This document shows positions 15,788-26,100 of a stretch of DNA of 44,921 nt, piece by piece. The position numbers and the translations under genes are program-made. The stretch is from Streptococcus sp. HMSC074B11 (GTDB taxonomy: Bacteria > Bacillota > Bacilli > Lactobacillales > Streptococcaceae), in assembly GCF_001808705.1 (NCBI RefSeq), contig NZ_KV794273.1:330722-375642 (forward strand), written 5' to 3'. The notes under the pieces were generated by a model that had not been told where the DNA came from, searched no databases, and saw only the letters and a list, made by a program, of their open reading frames with translations. Numbering within the stretch: the first letter of the stretch is position 1; every line of letters begins with the position of its first letter.

Positions 15788-16515
15788 CGGTCCTCCTCTT
15801 TGGTCAAAGCCAAATAGATATCATTGAGACTTGCTTGAGGCATGGCAAAAGCTTGTCTCAACTCTTCAAGATCCCCTTTAGCTCTCACTTGTCCTTTGTG
15901 AAGAATAACAAAAGAATCACACATTTTTTCAGCAGAGTCAAGAACGTGGGTACTCATGAGGATAGACTTGCCTTTTTTCTTTTCAAGATCCAAAAGCTGA
16001 ATCAAGTCTGAAATTGCCAAGGGATCAAGACCAAGGAAAGGTTCATCGACGATAAAGAGACTCGGATCCACGACAAAGGCACAGATAATCATGACCTTCT
16101 GCTTCATCCCTTTTGAAAAATGAACTGGGAACCAGTCTAATTTCTGATCCAAACGGAACATTTTTAAAAGCGATTCTACACGTTCAAAAGCTAGATTTCG
16201 CTCAATACCATAGGCCATAGCAACCGTCTCGATATGTTCTCTGAGAGTCAATTCCTCGTACAAACTAGGAGTTTCAGGAATATAACCAATCTGCTGACGA
16301 TATTCACGAGGATTAGCACCTAAGGTTAGCCCGTCGATGTTTATTTCTCCACTATAAGGTGTCAACAAACCAATAATTTCATTGATGGTCGTTGATTTTC
16401 CTGCACCATTGAGACCGATCAAACCGACCAACTGTCCACTCTCGACTGTAAAGGACACATCTTTCAAGACAGGGACATGAACGTAGCCACCTGTCAGATT
16501 TTTAATTTCTAACAT
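15784..16515 (-). CDS. ecsA: EcsA-type ABC transporter ATPase
   Basis: A 243-aa ATP-binding subunit. Walker A is GLNGAGKST (near residue 36), the signature is HFSKGMKQK, Walker B is LFIVDEP, and the switch His lies in MSTHVLD. It drives the EcsB membrane subunit. Start MLEIKNLTGGY; a minus-strand TATAAT (16547-16552) lies upstream, divergent from the HIT gene. In pneumococcus the same two genes separate blpT from the HIT gene, so this segment keeps ancestral order. Confidence 0.92.
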   Translation of the reverse strand: MLEIKNLTGGYVHVPVLKDVSFTVESGQLVGLIGLNGAGKSTTINEIIGLLTPYSGEINIDGLTLGANPREYRQQIGYIPETPSLYEELTLREHIETVAMAYGIERNLAFERVESLLKMFRLDQKLDWFPVHFSKGMKQKVMIICAFVVDPSLFIVDEPFLGLDPLAISDLIQLLDLEKKKGKSILMSTHVLDSAEKMCDSFVILHKGQVRAKGDLEELRQAFAMPQASLNDIYLALTKEEDR

Positions 16516-16529
16516 ATTTTCTCCAAATC

Positions 16530-16552
16530 TGGTATAATGTAGCTATATTATA
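16530..16552. promoter_or_regulatory. Divergent promoters for HIT gene (+) and ecsAB (-)
   Basis: Plus strand extended -10 TGGTATAAT (16530-16538) points to the HIT gene. Minus strand TATAAT (16547-16552) points to ecsA. Neither has a strong -35; the two overlap closely enough to compete for polymerase. Confidence 0.6.
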
Positions 16553-16582
16553 TCAAAATTCAATACAGTAGAGGTAGATTTT

Positions 16583-16993
16583 ATGTCAGATTGCATTTTT
16601 TGTAAAATTATCGCAGGGGAGATTCCCGCATCAAAGGTTTACGAAGATGATCAAGTTCTTGCCTTCCTTGATATCTCACAAGTAACACCTGGTCACACCT
16701 TGGTCGTACCAAAAGAACACTACCGCAATCTTTTAGAAATGGATGCTGCAAGTGCTAGCCAACTTTTCGCCCAAGTTCCAAAGATTGCTCAAAAAGTCAT
16801 GAAAGCTACCAAAGCTGAAGGTATGAATATCATCGCCAACTGTGAAGAAGTTGCTGGACAAACGGTTTTCCATACCCATGTCCACCTCGTTCCTCGCTAT
16901 AGTGCAGATGATGACCTAAAAATTGACTTTATCGCACATGAACCAGACTTCGACAAACTTGCCCAAGTCGCTGAAACAATCAAAAACGCTTAA
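16583..16993 (+). CDS. HIT-family nucleotide-binding protein
   Basis: A 136-aa histidine-triad protein. It begins with the HINT-type CIFCKIIAGEIPA (zinc-ligand Cys pair) and has the active-site triad HTHVHLVPR (residues 93-101). Family members hydrolyse nucleotide phosphoramidates or dinucleotides; the physiological substrate here is unknown. It heads a plus-strand group with two small genes and diverges from ecsAB. Confidence 0.93.
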   Translation: MSDCIFCKIIAGEIPASKVYEDDQVLAFLDISQVTPGHTLVVPKEHYRNLLEMDAASASQLFAQVPKIAQKVMKATKAEGMNIIANCEEVAGQTVFHTHVHLVPRYSADDDLKIDFIAHEPDFDKLAQVAETIKNA

Positions 16994-17002
16994 GGAGTCA
17001 CT

Positions 17003-17290
17003 ATGAAACTATCAAATTTACTACTTTTTGCAGGCTCTGCAGTCGGTTCATACCTCCTCGTTAAGAATCGCCAAGCTATCACTGAAGAAGTTTTAGATAC
17101 TACTGATCGCGTTGAAGCCATTAAGGATGACTTGGATATCATCCAAGATAGCCTGCAAATTATCGACCAACAAAAAGAACTCATCAAGGAATATCAAAAA
17201 GATTTGACCTATAAGTTTAAAGTCTTTGAAAAAGACCTTCAAGCAAGACTTAGTGTGATAAAAGAATTACAAGAAACTGAAGAAAACTAA
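17003..17290 (+). CDS. Small coiled-coil protein with N-terminal membrane segment
   Basis: A 95-aa protein: a short hydrophobic N-terminus (LSNLLLFAGSAVGSYLLV) followed by a long helix with heptad-like Leu/Ile spacing (about residues 28-90) and an acidic tail. It resembles the YtxH-like group of small membrane-anchored coiled-coil proteins; the function is unknown. The ribosome site AAGGAG is 6 nt before the ATG, and it starts 9 nt after the HIT gene, so it is co-transcribed with it. The same neighbour pair occurs in pneumococcus. Confidence 0.8.
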   Translation: MKLSNLLLFAGSAVGSYLLVKNRQAITEEVLDTTDRVEAIKDDLDIIQDSLQIIDQQKELIKEYQKDLTYKFKVFEKDLQARLSVIKELQETEEN

Positions 17291-17375
17291 GGAGAGGAAA
17301 ATTCCAACTTTCCTTATATCCCCTTTAAATCCATTTTGGGTTAGCAGATCCTAATAGACAAGTGAGGGCATGAAA

Positions 17376-18029
17376 ATGAAACAGTTTTTTAAAGTTTTGA
17401 CACGGATCATCCTGATTATTTGTGGTGGCCTCAGCCTTCTTGTAGCTCTGGCATTTCTAATACTGGCCAATCTGTTCAAGGCCTCACCGAGTGACATCCG
17501 AGAAGGAAATGAGGCCTTAAAACAAATCTTTGTCTCCCTTGACCTGCCTCCTGAGAAAGTAGAATCAAATGGAAGCTATCAATTCGAGGGTGGGGGCTTA
17601 GATTTTTATGTGACATTCTCTGATGATGTCGTCAATAGCCACCCAGTCCTAAAAGAAAGCCCAAACATTACTAAAAACCGACTCAAAGTCTATGTCTTAA
17701 ACACAGGAGATATTTCCTACCATTCAGTAGAAGACAACTTATTCAATCATGGTTTATTCCAATTTTTAGAGGAGGAAAGCAGGAAGTATTTCCAAGAAAT
17801 CGGAAAGAAATCAGATCCTTCCTACTTTATTCTCACTTGGAGGGATCCAGAAAGCATGAAAAAGGGAATCGCATTTTATGAAAAAGCTTTGACCTTGGTG
17901 GATATCCAGGACAATTCGGCGATTAAGCGCATTGATACCGTCACCGTTAAGCCTGGCAAGGAAGCAGAACTTAAGCAACTCATCCAGGACATGGATGAGG
18001 CTGGCTTACTCATTCAAAAATATCAATAG
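17376..18029 (+). CDS. Membrane-anchored protein of unknown function
   Basis: A 217-aa protein with one N-terminal transmembrane segment (about residues 9-33) and an outside domain of about 180 residues. I do not recognise the family. The start at the second ATG (MKQFFKVLTR) is preferred because GAGG lies 8 nt upstream, against 2 nt for the first ATG. No lipobox Cys is present, so it is an anchored protein, not a lipoprotein. It is 85 nt after the coiled-coil gene, on the same strand. Nothing in the domain suggests catalysis. Confidence 0.7.
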   Translation: MKQFFKVLTRIILIICGGLSLLVALAFLILANLFKASPSDIREGNEALKQIFVSLDLPPEKVESNGSYQFEGGGLDFYVTFSDDVVNSHPVLKESPNITKNRLKVYVLNTGDISYHSVEDNLFNHGLFQFLEEESRKYFQEIGKKSDPSYFILTWRDPESMKKGIAFYEKALTLVDIQDNSAIKRIDTVTVKPGKEAELKQLIQDMDEAGLLIQKYQ

Positions 18030-18060
18030 TAAACTAGTTGGAGATTCTTTCTCCCATGCT

Positions 18061-18166
18061 AATACTCTTCGAAAATCAAATTCAAACCACGTCAGCGTCG
18101 CCTTACCGTACTCAAGTACAGCCTGCGGCTAGCTTCCTAGTTTGCTCTTTTATTTTCATTGAGTAT
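18061..18166 (+). repeat. BOX element (boxA-boxC, no boxB)
   Basis: Almost identical to the copy at 8293-8399 (the same CGTCAGCGTCGCCTTACCGT core and CTCAAGTACAGC junction). It lies between the convergent 217-aa gene and dnaJ. Two matching A-C copies within 10 kb suggest a recent shared source. Confidence 0.9.
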
Positions 18167-18186
18167 AAAAGTCTTAAGATTGCACG

Positions 18187-18210
18187 AAAAAGAGCCCGAA
18201 GGCTCTTTTT
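18187..18210. terminator. Bidirectional terminator between dnaJ and the plus-strand group
   Basis: A perfect 10-bp stem AAAAAGAGCC / GGCTCTTTTT (18187-18196/18201-18210) with a CGAA loop. It has U-runs on both strands, so it serves dnaJ on the minus strand and the plus-strand genes. Confidence 0.9.
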
Positions 18211-18220
18211 ACTTTATGCT

Positions 18221-19357
18221 TTATTCTCCTTCAAAGGCATCCTTAATATGGTCAAAGAAGCCTTTTTTCTTTGGATTGACTTTTAGATCACCTGCAGCTG
18301 CAAATTCTTTCAAGGCTGCTTTTTGTCGTTCGTTCAAGCCTGTTGGAGTCACGACATTGACAGTAACGTATTGGTCACCAAGGGCACCACCACGAAGGCT
18401 AGGCGCACCTTTACCACGTAGACGGAATCGTTTACCAGTCTGAGTTCCTTCTGGAATGACTAATTCTACATCACCATGAACTGTAGGGATGTCTACTGTA
18501 TCACCAAGTGCTGCTTGAACAAAATTGAGGTTCAAATTGTAGAAGATAGTGGTTCCTTCACGTTCAAACTTATCACTAGCTTCAACTGAAACCACCACGT
18601 ACAAGTCACCATATGGTCCACCGTTAAATCCTGCTTCACCTTGACCAGCTAGGCGGATCTGTTGACCTGTTTCCACACCAGCAGGGATTTTTACGTGTAC
18701 ACTATGGGCTTGTTTTTCATGACCAGTTCCATGACAGGTTGTACATGGATCTTTGATTTCTTGACCACGGCCATGACAGACATCACAGGTTACTTGGCGA
18801 CGCATCATGCCGAGAGGTGTTTGGGTATCAACATTGATCACACCTGAACCATGACAGCGTCCACAAGTAACTGGACTTGTTCCAGGTTTAGCACCAGACC
18901 CATTACAAGTACGACAGCTTGCTTCACGATTGTATTTGACTTCCTTTTCTGTACCAAAAATAGCTTCTTCAAAAGTCAAATGAACGCGATACTGGAGGTC
19001 GTCACCTTGACGAGGGGCGTTTGGATTACGTGAGGCACCTCCACCACCAAAGAAGCTTGAGAAGATATCCTCAAATCCGCCAAAACCACCTGCTCCATCG
19101 AAGCCACCGAAACCGCCAGCACCACCAAAACCACCATTGGCACCAGCAGCACCATATTGGTCATAGGCAGCACGTTTCTGTTCATCGCTCAAAGTTTCAT
19201 AAGCTTCTTGAACTTCCTTGTACTTGTCCTCAGCACCAGGATCCTTGTTGATATCTGGGTGATATTTTTTAGATAATTTCCGATAGGCCCTCTTGATCTC
19301 ATCTTGAGATGCATTTTTCGAAACGCCCAAACGGTCGTAAAATTCAGTATTGTTCAT
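18221..19357 (-). CDS. dnaJ: Chaperone DnaJ (Hsp40)
   Basis: A 378-aa type I Hsp40 that stimulates DnaK ATPase and delivers clients. It has a J domain (residues 1-65, HPD present), a Gly/Phe-rich linker with GGFGG repeats (about 72-110), a zinc domain with four CxxCxGxG-type repeats (about 145-215), and the C-terminal substrate domains. Start [11 protein letters not shown] matches other streptococci, but no Shine-Dalgarno sequence is visible; an 88-nt nested hairpin ends 12 nt upstream. It is the last gene of the hrcA heat-shock operon, separated from dnaK by two inserted genes. Confidence 0.97.
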   Translation of the reverse strand: MNNTEFYDRLGVSKNASQDEIKRAYRKLSKKYHPDINKDPGAEDKYKEVQEAYETLSDEQKRAAYDQYGAAGANGGFGGAGGFGGFDGAGGFGGFEDIFSSFFGGGGASRNPNAPRQGDDLQYRVHLTFEEAIFGTEKEVKYNREASCRTCNGSGAKPGTSPVTCGRCHGSGVINVDTQTPLGMMRRQVTCDVCHGRGQEIKDPCTTCHGTGHEKQAHSVHVKIPAGVETGQQIRLAGQGEAGFNGGPYGDLYVVVSVEASDKFEREGTTIFYNLNLNFVQAALGDTVDIPTVHGDVELVIPEGTQTGKRFRLRGKGAPSLRGGALGDQYVTVNVVTPTGLNERQKAALKEFAAAGDLKVNPKKKGFFDHIKDAFEGE

Positions 19358-19369
19358 ACAAGATACTAA

Positions 19370-19457
19370 GAGCGGACAGAAAGCGACTGAAATTTAGGAA
19401 ACCGACAAGAAATCCTGATTTCTTAGGCGGTTTATCTAATTTCCAAGCTTTCCGCTC
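19370..19457 (-). other. Large nested hairpin directly upstream of dnaJ
   Basis: Five nested perfect stems: GAGCGG/CCGCTC (19370-19375/19452-19457), AAAGC/GCTTT (19380-19384/19447-19451), GAAATT/AATTTC (19389-19394/19438-19443), AAACCG/CGGTTT (19399-19404/19428-19433) and AAGAAATC/GATTTCTT (19407-19414/19417-19424). No U-run follows on the minus strand. It would fold in the dnaJ leader and may control its translation or mRNA processing. Confidence 0.8.
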
Positions 19458-19624
19458 GGGTTCAATTCCCCGAACACTCTTTGTCCTTTCTATTGATGTT
19501 GTAAATCAAACCTCGATGTAGGTCGGGTTCAATTCCTTTCTTTTATATTGAGTAAGAAACTTCAGAGCTCGGCTACAATTTCCCAAACACTCTTTGTTCC
19601 TTTCTATAAATTTCATGTAAATCT
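19458..19624. repeat. Intergenic region with partial direct repeats
   Basis: TCGGGTTCAATTCC occurs at 19456-19469 and 19523-19536. A second motif, AACACTCTTTGT followed by CCTTTCTAT, occurs near 19473 and near 19585. These suggest local duplications of about 67 and 112 bp between the DJ-1-like gene and dnaJ. No gene is visible. Confidence 0.6.
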
Positions 19625-20257
19625 TTAGAGGGTGTTTTCTATACATCGCTCCACTTGATCAAACTCTTCATCTGATAGAGTAAATATCAAATCCTCTTCA
19701 GAGTACTCGTTTTTTTCTTTAAAATAGTTGTCAGTATTTTCTGCCAAACCTAGACTTAGAATCACTTTCCTTGCAAACTCTTGATGTGCGAATCCTATAG
19801 CCGTAATGATCTGTTTATCTTGCACAAGGACTTTCGGTTGGAAATTCTCACGAGGAAGAAATTCAAAATAGTCAAAGAAGTTTTGCCAAATTCCACCTGT
19901 AAATTTCGTGTCCTTCAACAAGCCTGCTTTGGCTAATAAAAGGGGGGCTGAAGAAATGGCTGCAATTAAGACATCTTGCTCACTAAGCTCCCTCAAAAAC
20001 GATATCAATTTTTCATCCTGTAGAGCAGGTCCAATGTTAACCATTCCTGGCAAAATCACACAAGAATACTCTTCTATACGGATTTGATCCAATGTTTTGA
20101 TCGGTTGACAGGACAAACCATCCTCAGAGATCACCTTCGAATTCTCAGAAGCTACATAATCAATCGTGATATCAAAAGACAGAGCTAAAGTACTCGTTAA
20201 AGTGGTTATCTCATAAAGAGAAAAATTAGGATAAATGATACAAAGTACTTTTTTCAT
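19625..20257 (-). CDS. DJ-1/PfpI-family protein with Ser at the nucleophile position
   Basis: A 210-aa class I glutamine amidotransferase-like/DJ-1 fold protein. The N-terminal acid (EIT near residue 16) and the LPGM loop fit the family, but the nucleophile elbow reads AAISSAP where DJ-1 proteins have a Cys after AAI (Ser at residue 102). It therefore may lack the usual Cys chemistry. Start MKKVLCIIYP was chosen because AGAGG lies 9 nt upstream. It sits between dnaK and dnaJ, after a terminator, and may have its own promoter or read-through expression. Confidence 0.8.
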   Translation of the reverse strand: MKKVLCIIYPNFSLYEITTLTSTLALSFDITIDYVASENSKVISEDGLSCQPIKTLDQIRIEEYSCVILPGMVNIGPALQDEKLISFLRELSEQDVLIAAISSAPLLLAKAGLLKDTKFTGGIWQNFFDYFEFLPRENFQPKVLVQDKQIITAIGFAHQEFARKVILSLGLAENTDNYFKEKNEYSEEDLIFTLSDEEFDQVERCIENTL

Positions 20258-20280
20258 ACGCAACATCCTCTATTTTACCG

Positions 20281-20308
20281 AAAAACAGAGGCTGGGTTGC
20301 AACCTCTG
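20281..20308 (-). terminator. Terminator after the 108-aa gene
   Basis: Minus strand CAGAGG/CCTCTG stem (20286-20291/20303-20308) followed by TTTTT. It falls between the 108-aa gene and the DJ-1-like gene, so part of the hrcA-dnaK transcript should end here before dnaJ. Confidence 0.8.
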
Positions 20309-20314
20309 GATTTC

Positions 20315-20641
20315 TTATAACAAATTCGGATTCTCCCTGATTATGTTGATAATATCTCGAGCATTAGTTATATTTTCTGAATAACTGCCACTAGTACCAT
20401 CATCATCTTCGTAACTATAATTACTTGTTAATGAATAATCACTTTCAATGATGTATTCTTTAACCCAATTCCTAGTATATTTACCATCCGAGCTCCAACT
20501 GTCAAAGCTACCTTCTTCAGTATGTCTATTCCCTACTGAATTAATAAAACGCATTAACCACTCTACATCACTATCATTCAAGTGAGAACCCGCAATATCG
20601 ATGTACTGTGAAAGGTAATCTCTCTCTTCTCTAGTAGCCAT
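20315..20641 (-). CDS. 108-aa acidic protein of unknown function
   Basis: A soluble, acidic protein (MATREERDYLSQYIDIAGSH) rich in Ser, Asp, Glu and Tyr in its second half. I do not recognise the family. It has AAAGGAG 6 nt before the ATG and follows dnaK by 71 nt with no terminator between, so heat-shock co-transcription is likely. From memory, pneumococcus also has one small unrelated gene between dnaK and dnaJ; whether this is the same gene cannot be decided here. Confidence 0.7.
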   Translation of the reverse strand: MATREERDYLSQYIDIAGSHLNDSDVEWLMRFINSVGNRHTEEGSFDSWSSDGKYTRNWVKEYIIESDYSLTSNYSYEDDDGTSGSYSENITNARDIINIIRENPNLL

Positions 20642-20712
20642 ATCATTCTCCTTTAAGTATAACCATCTAAAAATCAGGGAAAATTATGTTATATATAACT
20701 AAATAAATCTTC

Positions 20713-22908
<2,196 letters not shown>

Positions 22909-22912
<4 letters not shown>

Positions 22913-23424
22913 TTATAAACCACTACCATAGCCGGTCTTAGGATGCGGTCATGGAGTTTGTAACCTTTTTGGAAGACTTGTGCGATGGTGTCTGCTGGAT
23001 GTTTGTCATCAGCTGGAACCGTTTGGATGGCCATGTGGTAATTATGGTCAAATTCTCCATCTGCTGGGATTTCTTCGATACCTTCTTCTTGCAGAGCATG
23101 TACCAAACTTTCTTGGACCATTTCCAAGCCCTTCTTCACATCATCTGTCAAGCCTTCGACGGCAAGGGCACGTTCGAGGTTATCCAGTGATGGCAAGATT
23201 GCTTTTGCCAAATCTTGGCTGCGATAGCGTTGCAAGAGTTGACGTTCTTCATTGGCACGGCGCTGAATATTTTGCATTTCTGCATGAGCACGAAGATATT
23301 TGTTTTCAAATTCCTCGGCACGTTCATTAGCCAAATCCAATTCCGATTTCTCAGGAGCTGTTTCTTCAGCTGTTTCCACAACTTCCTCTTCTTTTACTTC
23401 TTCATTTTTAATATCTTGGGCCAT
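22909..23424 (-). CDS. grpE: Nucleotide exchange factor GrpE
   Basis: A 171-aa DnaK nucleotide exchange factor. An acidic N-terminal tail rich in Glu is followed by a long dimerising helix (about residues 35-90) and the beta-wing head with [11 protein letters not shown] near residue 130. Start [10 protein letters not shown] is set by AAAGGAGG 6 nt upstream; an ATG eight codons earlier has no ribosome site. The next upstream gene is hrcA, 26 nt away. Its stop codon is folded into a hairpin that opens the structured region before dnaK. Confidence 0.95.
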
Positions 23425-23450
23425 TTTCGCCTCCTTTAATGATTTCAATC

Positions 23451-24485
23451 TTAATTCACTTCATAGTGATTGCTGCTGAGATAGCGGTAAAAATCCGTCA
23501 ACTTCATAGTCAAAACTCGATTGACAACATTAAGTTGATTGACCAATTGTTGATAATCCAGATTAACCGGACCTATAATCGCAAGAATTCCAAATCCACG
23601 ATAGGGAATCAGAAACTTACTGCTAATCACTGCTAGGTCAGCAAGACAAGATTCTTGGCTATCCGCAACTCGGACACTCTGCATCTGGTCGCCAATCAAA
23701 TTCTCTCGAATTTCCAAAGCAACCTTTTGTGGCTGATCAAAAAACTGATAGGCCGCTAAATTAGCGAAATTCAAAAGATTGACTTTCCCAGAAACTACGA
23801 TATTTTCATTAAACATTTCTTTAAAGATATGCTCAATAAGATCCATAACGTTATCCGTTGTTGTGAAGTAACGTTGGATAATTTGCGGTATCTCTGTCCG
23901 AATCTTATAGTGAATATCCAAAACAGTCTGATCCAGGAAACGTTCTTGAATCATGGTCTTGAGGCGATTTAAATCCTCCTGCAAGAAATTTCTCGGAATC
24001 AAAAACTGACTGGTAACTGTTCTAGACTCATCAAGCGTAAAAACAGCAAGAGCTGTATGTTGTCCGAGGACAACAATATCAAAAGCTGTTAGCTTCTGCC
24101 TACTTGGTTCTACATCCAGTGCTACAACCGTACAACCACTCAAGTCTGTCAAGATTCTCATTGCCTCTTGAAGAATATCCTCAAGTTTGAAGAATTCTTG
24201 ATCAAAGGCTTTTACAATCTCATAAACTTGATTCTCAGCTAAACGGTCGAAGGATAAGGAGTGTTTGACATAGTATTGAAATCCAGCCACACTCGGCATC
24301 CGACCACTGGAAGTATGTGCCTTTTCAAGCAAACCTTGCTTTTCTAAAGCCGCCATGTCATTTCGAATGGTAGCACTACTAGAGTTGATAGACTCTTGTA
24401 AGGCTTTGGATCCAACAGGTTCGTGCGTTTTGGTAAAGATGTCAATAATCAGATTTAAAATATTCTGCTGACGTTCTGTAACCAT
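23451..24485 (-). CDS. hrcA: Heat-shock repressor HrcA
   Basis: A 344-aa repressor that binds CIRCE and is helped by GroE. An N-terminal winged helix ([17 protein letters not shown], with GSKALQES and [25 protein letters not shown]) is followed by the GAF-like and dimerisation domains. Start MVTERQQN at 24485 matches the family and has GAGAGGAG 6 nt upstream; a longer frame to 24533 would start inside the proximal CIRCE operator. It is the first gene of hrcA-grpE-dnaK and is autoregulated by the two CIRCE copies. Confidence 0.95.
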   Translation of the reverse strand: MVTERQQNILNLIIDIFTKTHEPVGSKALQESINSSSATIRNDMAALEKQGLLEKAHTSSGRMPSVAGFQYYVKHSLSFDRLAENQVYEIVKAFDQEFFKLEDILQEAMRILTDLSGCTVVALDVEPSRQKLTAFDIVVLGQHTALAVFTLDESRTVTSQFLIPRNFLQEDLNRLKTMIQERFLDQTVLDIHYKIRTEIPQIIQRYFTTTDNVMDLIEHIFKEMFNENIVVSGKVNLLNFANLAAYQFFDQPQKVALEIRENLIGDQMQSVRVADSQESCLADLAVISSKFLIPYRGFGILAIIGPVNLDYQQLVNQLNVVNRVLTMKLTDFYRYLSSNHYEVN

Positions 24486-24513
24486 CTCGCTACTCCTCTC
24501 TGATAGATCTTTT

Positions 24514-24540
24514 TTAGCACTCGACACTTCCAAGTGCTAA
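24514..24540 (-). promoter_or_regulatory. CIRCE operator, proximal copy
   Basis: TTAGCACTC, 9 nt, AAGTGCTAA: one mismatch from the perfect CIRCE inverted repeat. It lies just downstream of the -10 box in the hrcA leader. Confidence 0.95.
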
Positions 24541-24551
24541 CTTATGATTCT

Positions 24552-24579
24552 ATTATACACCCTTAGAAAAGAATGTCAA
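24552..24579 (-). promoter_or_regulatory. Promoter of the hrcA-grpE-dnaK operon
   Basis: Minus strand TTGACA (24574-24579), 16-nt spacer, TATAAT (24552-24557). It is a consensus vegetative promoter, framed by CIRCE copies on both sides. Confidence 0.92.
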
Positions 24580-24596
24580 GACAAAAACTCAAAAAA

Positions 24597-24623
24597 TTAG
24601 CACTCTTTTACCAAGAGTGCTAA
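24597..24623 (-). promoter_or_regulatory. CIRCE operator, distal copy
   Basis: A perfect CIRCE: TTAGCACTC, 9 nt, GAGTGCTAA. It lies 18 bp upstream of the -35. The centres of the two copies are 83 bp apart. Confidence 0.96.
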
Positions 24624-24647
24624 AAATCGGTCTGAGGACCTAGAAGA

Positions 24648-25160
24648 TCATCTTACATTCTCAAGATATTTCTTTTTAAGTCTGTAAAAACTATAGATTA
24701 GATAAGTAATCATGAAAGCATAAAGGGCAAAAATAAGGAAGAAAGACTGAGAGAGACTTTCGCGAAACAAGCTCATACAAATAACTAGACCGCCAGAGAT
24801 AGAAACTGTAGATGTACGAAGTCTAGATTTCACATCAGCCCATTGAAGACGATTGTCCATGAAAGATTGATCATTTAAATCTACATCACAAGTTGCTTTT
24901 CGAAAAACAGTATAAGAACAATTTTCCACAAATTCCCATCCTCTATCCTTAATTCTTTGTAAATCCACCTCATTTTTTCTAAGGTAGCTAGTATTCCACA
25001 CACAGTACATCACATCATCTGGTCGGCATTGCTCAAAATAGAAAAAGCCAAAACGATTCGATTTAAATTTCCAACCTTTCAGATGCATCTCATGCAAATA
25101 ATCTTCAACCTTATCCAAATCAAAAATGGTAAACATTCGAAATTGTACTTTGCTATTCAT
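24648..25160 (-). CDS. DUF2812 membrane protein
   Basis: A 170-aa protein: an N-terminal soluble DUF2812 domain (about 1-105, with the MHLKGWKFKS, FYFEQCRPDDVMY and RGWEFVENCSYTVFRK pattern) and two C-terminal transmembrane segments (about 115-132 and 137-155). Start MNSKVQFRMF has GGAGG 7 nt upstream. It is the third gene of a PadR operon and shares its plan with the neighbouring DUF2812 gene. DUF2812 proteins often sit next to PadR regulators; their biochemical role is unknown. Confidence 0.85.
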   Translation of the reverse strand: MNSKVQFRMFTIFDLDKVEDYLHEMHLKGWKFKSNRFGFFYFEQCRPDDVMYCVWNTSYLRKNEVDLQRIKDRGWEFVENCSYTVFRKATCDVDLNDQSFMDNRLQWADVKSRLRTSTVSISGGLVICMSLFRESLSQSFFLIFALYAFMITYLIYSFYRLKKKYLENVR

Positions 25161-25181
25161 TGTCTAACCTCCAAAATGGTC

Positions 25182-25757
25182 TTATTTATCAGATAATTCT
25201 CTCCACTTTTGAAACAATCTCCAAAAAATATAAGAAATCTGAATCGTGAAAACTATCAATAAAGTACAGTCTATGATAACAATCAAAAACATTCCCCAAC
25301 TGAAATAACTTCTTCCACTGAGTAACTTTGAGAAAACCGGTAGTAGAGCTGAAAAGAGAAGAAAAATAGGAATCATCCGCATTATTAAAATGCGCTTGAC
25401 CATGGCTAACTTCCCGGCCGCGTCATTATAAATTTCAAACTCGGCATCCGACTCAACTCCAGAATAAAGCTTTCTAAAATAGGAAAACCCATTAAAGTTT
25501 GTAATATGCTCCCAGCCAAAATCTTTAAACAGTTGTAAATAGGAAGCTCTCTCTGACTTCTTCATAGGATAAAAGTCCAACTGATAAACCACCTGCTCCG
25601 GTTGGCACTTTTCAAAAGTATACTTAACCGCAACTACTAAGTTAGAGTAACTTACTTCCTTAAGTTTCCAGCCTTGAGCATGCATTTCTCTGAGATAGAG
25701 AGCCTCTCTATCATAATCCGCAATGGTAGCAATTCTATAAACAACTTTCTTTTCCAT
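25182..25757 (-). CDS. DUF2812 membrane protein
   Basis: A 191-aa protein of the same plan: DUF2812 domain (MHAQGWKLKEVSYSNL, YTFEKCQPEQVVYQLDFYP, FGWEHITNFNGFSYFRK) followed by two transmembrane segments (about 131-150 and 155-178). The ATG at 25757 overlaps the padR stop (TGATG), so translation is coupled; GGAGGAG lies 6 nt upstream. With the other DUF2812 gene it is probably a paralogous pair that may form a hetero-oligomer. Confidence 0.87.
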   Translation of the reverse strand: MEKKVVYRIATIADYDREALYLREMHAQGWKLKEVSYSNLVVAVKYTFEKCQPEQVVYQLDFYPMKKSERASYLQLFKDFGWEHITNFNGFSYFRKLYSGVESDAEFEIYNDAAGKLAMVKRILIMRMIPIFLLFSALLPVFSKLLSGRSYFSWGMFLIVIIDCTLLIVFTIQISYIFWRLFQKWRELSDK

Positions 25758-26077
25758 CAAAGCTCCTCCCGACTATTTCTGTAGAGCCGTTCAATACGTT
25801 TGACTTCAATTTCTAAAACTTTCTGACCCAAGTCAGTTATCTGATAAATCTTTCGTTTTTCCTCTTCTCGAACAAAGGAAATCAAACCATCTTTTTCCAT
25901 CTTTGACAGGGTTCCATACATGGTCCCAGGGCTAATGGAAACCTGTGAATCTGTCATCTCTTTAACCTTTTGAGTAATACCATAGCCATGATTCTCCTTT
26001 TGCAGACAGAACAAAATATAAAAACCCGTTTCAGTCATGGGAAGATAAACCCGCCTAATCTTATCTGTTAATTCCAT
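25757..26077 (-). CDS. PadR-family transcriptional regulator
   Basis: A 106-aa PadR-s1 regulator. The winged helix shows HGYGITQKVKEMT, SPGTMYGTLSKMEKDGLI and the wing RKIYQITDLG, followed by one dimerisation helix. Start MELTDKIRRVY at 26077 is set by AGGAGG 9 nt upstream. Two near-identical palindromic blocks overlap its promoter, so autorepression is very likely. Such regulators often respond to antimicrobials or cell-envelope stress; the inducer is unknown here. Confidence 0.9.
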   Translation of the reverse strand: MELTDKIRRVYLPMTETGFYILFCLQKENHGYGITQKVKEMTDSQVSISPGTMYGTLSKMEKDGLISFVREEEKRKIYQITDLGQKVLEIEVKRIERLYRNSREEL

Positions 26078-26100
26078 TTCATCAGACCTCCTATTTAGTT

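Noticed and set aside
20656..20661. TATACT as a promoter for the 108-aa gene
   Set aside because: The start it predicts would remove the AAAGGAG ribosome site, and the -35 is poor; co-transcription with dnaK is more likely.
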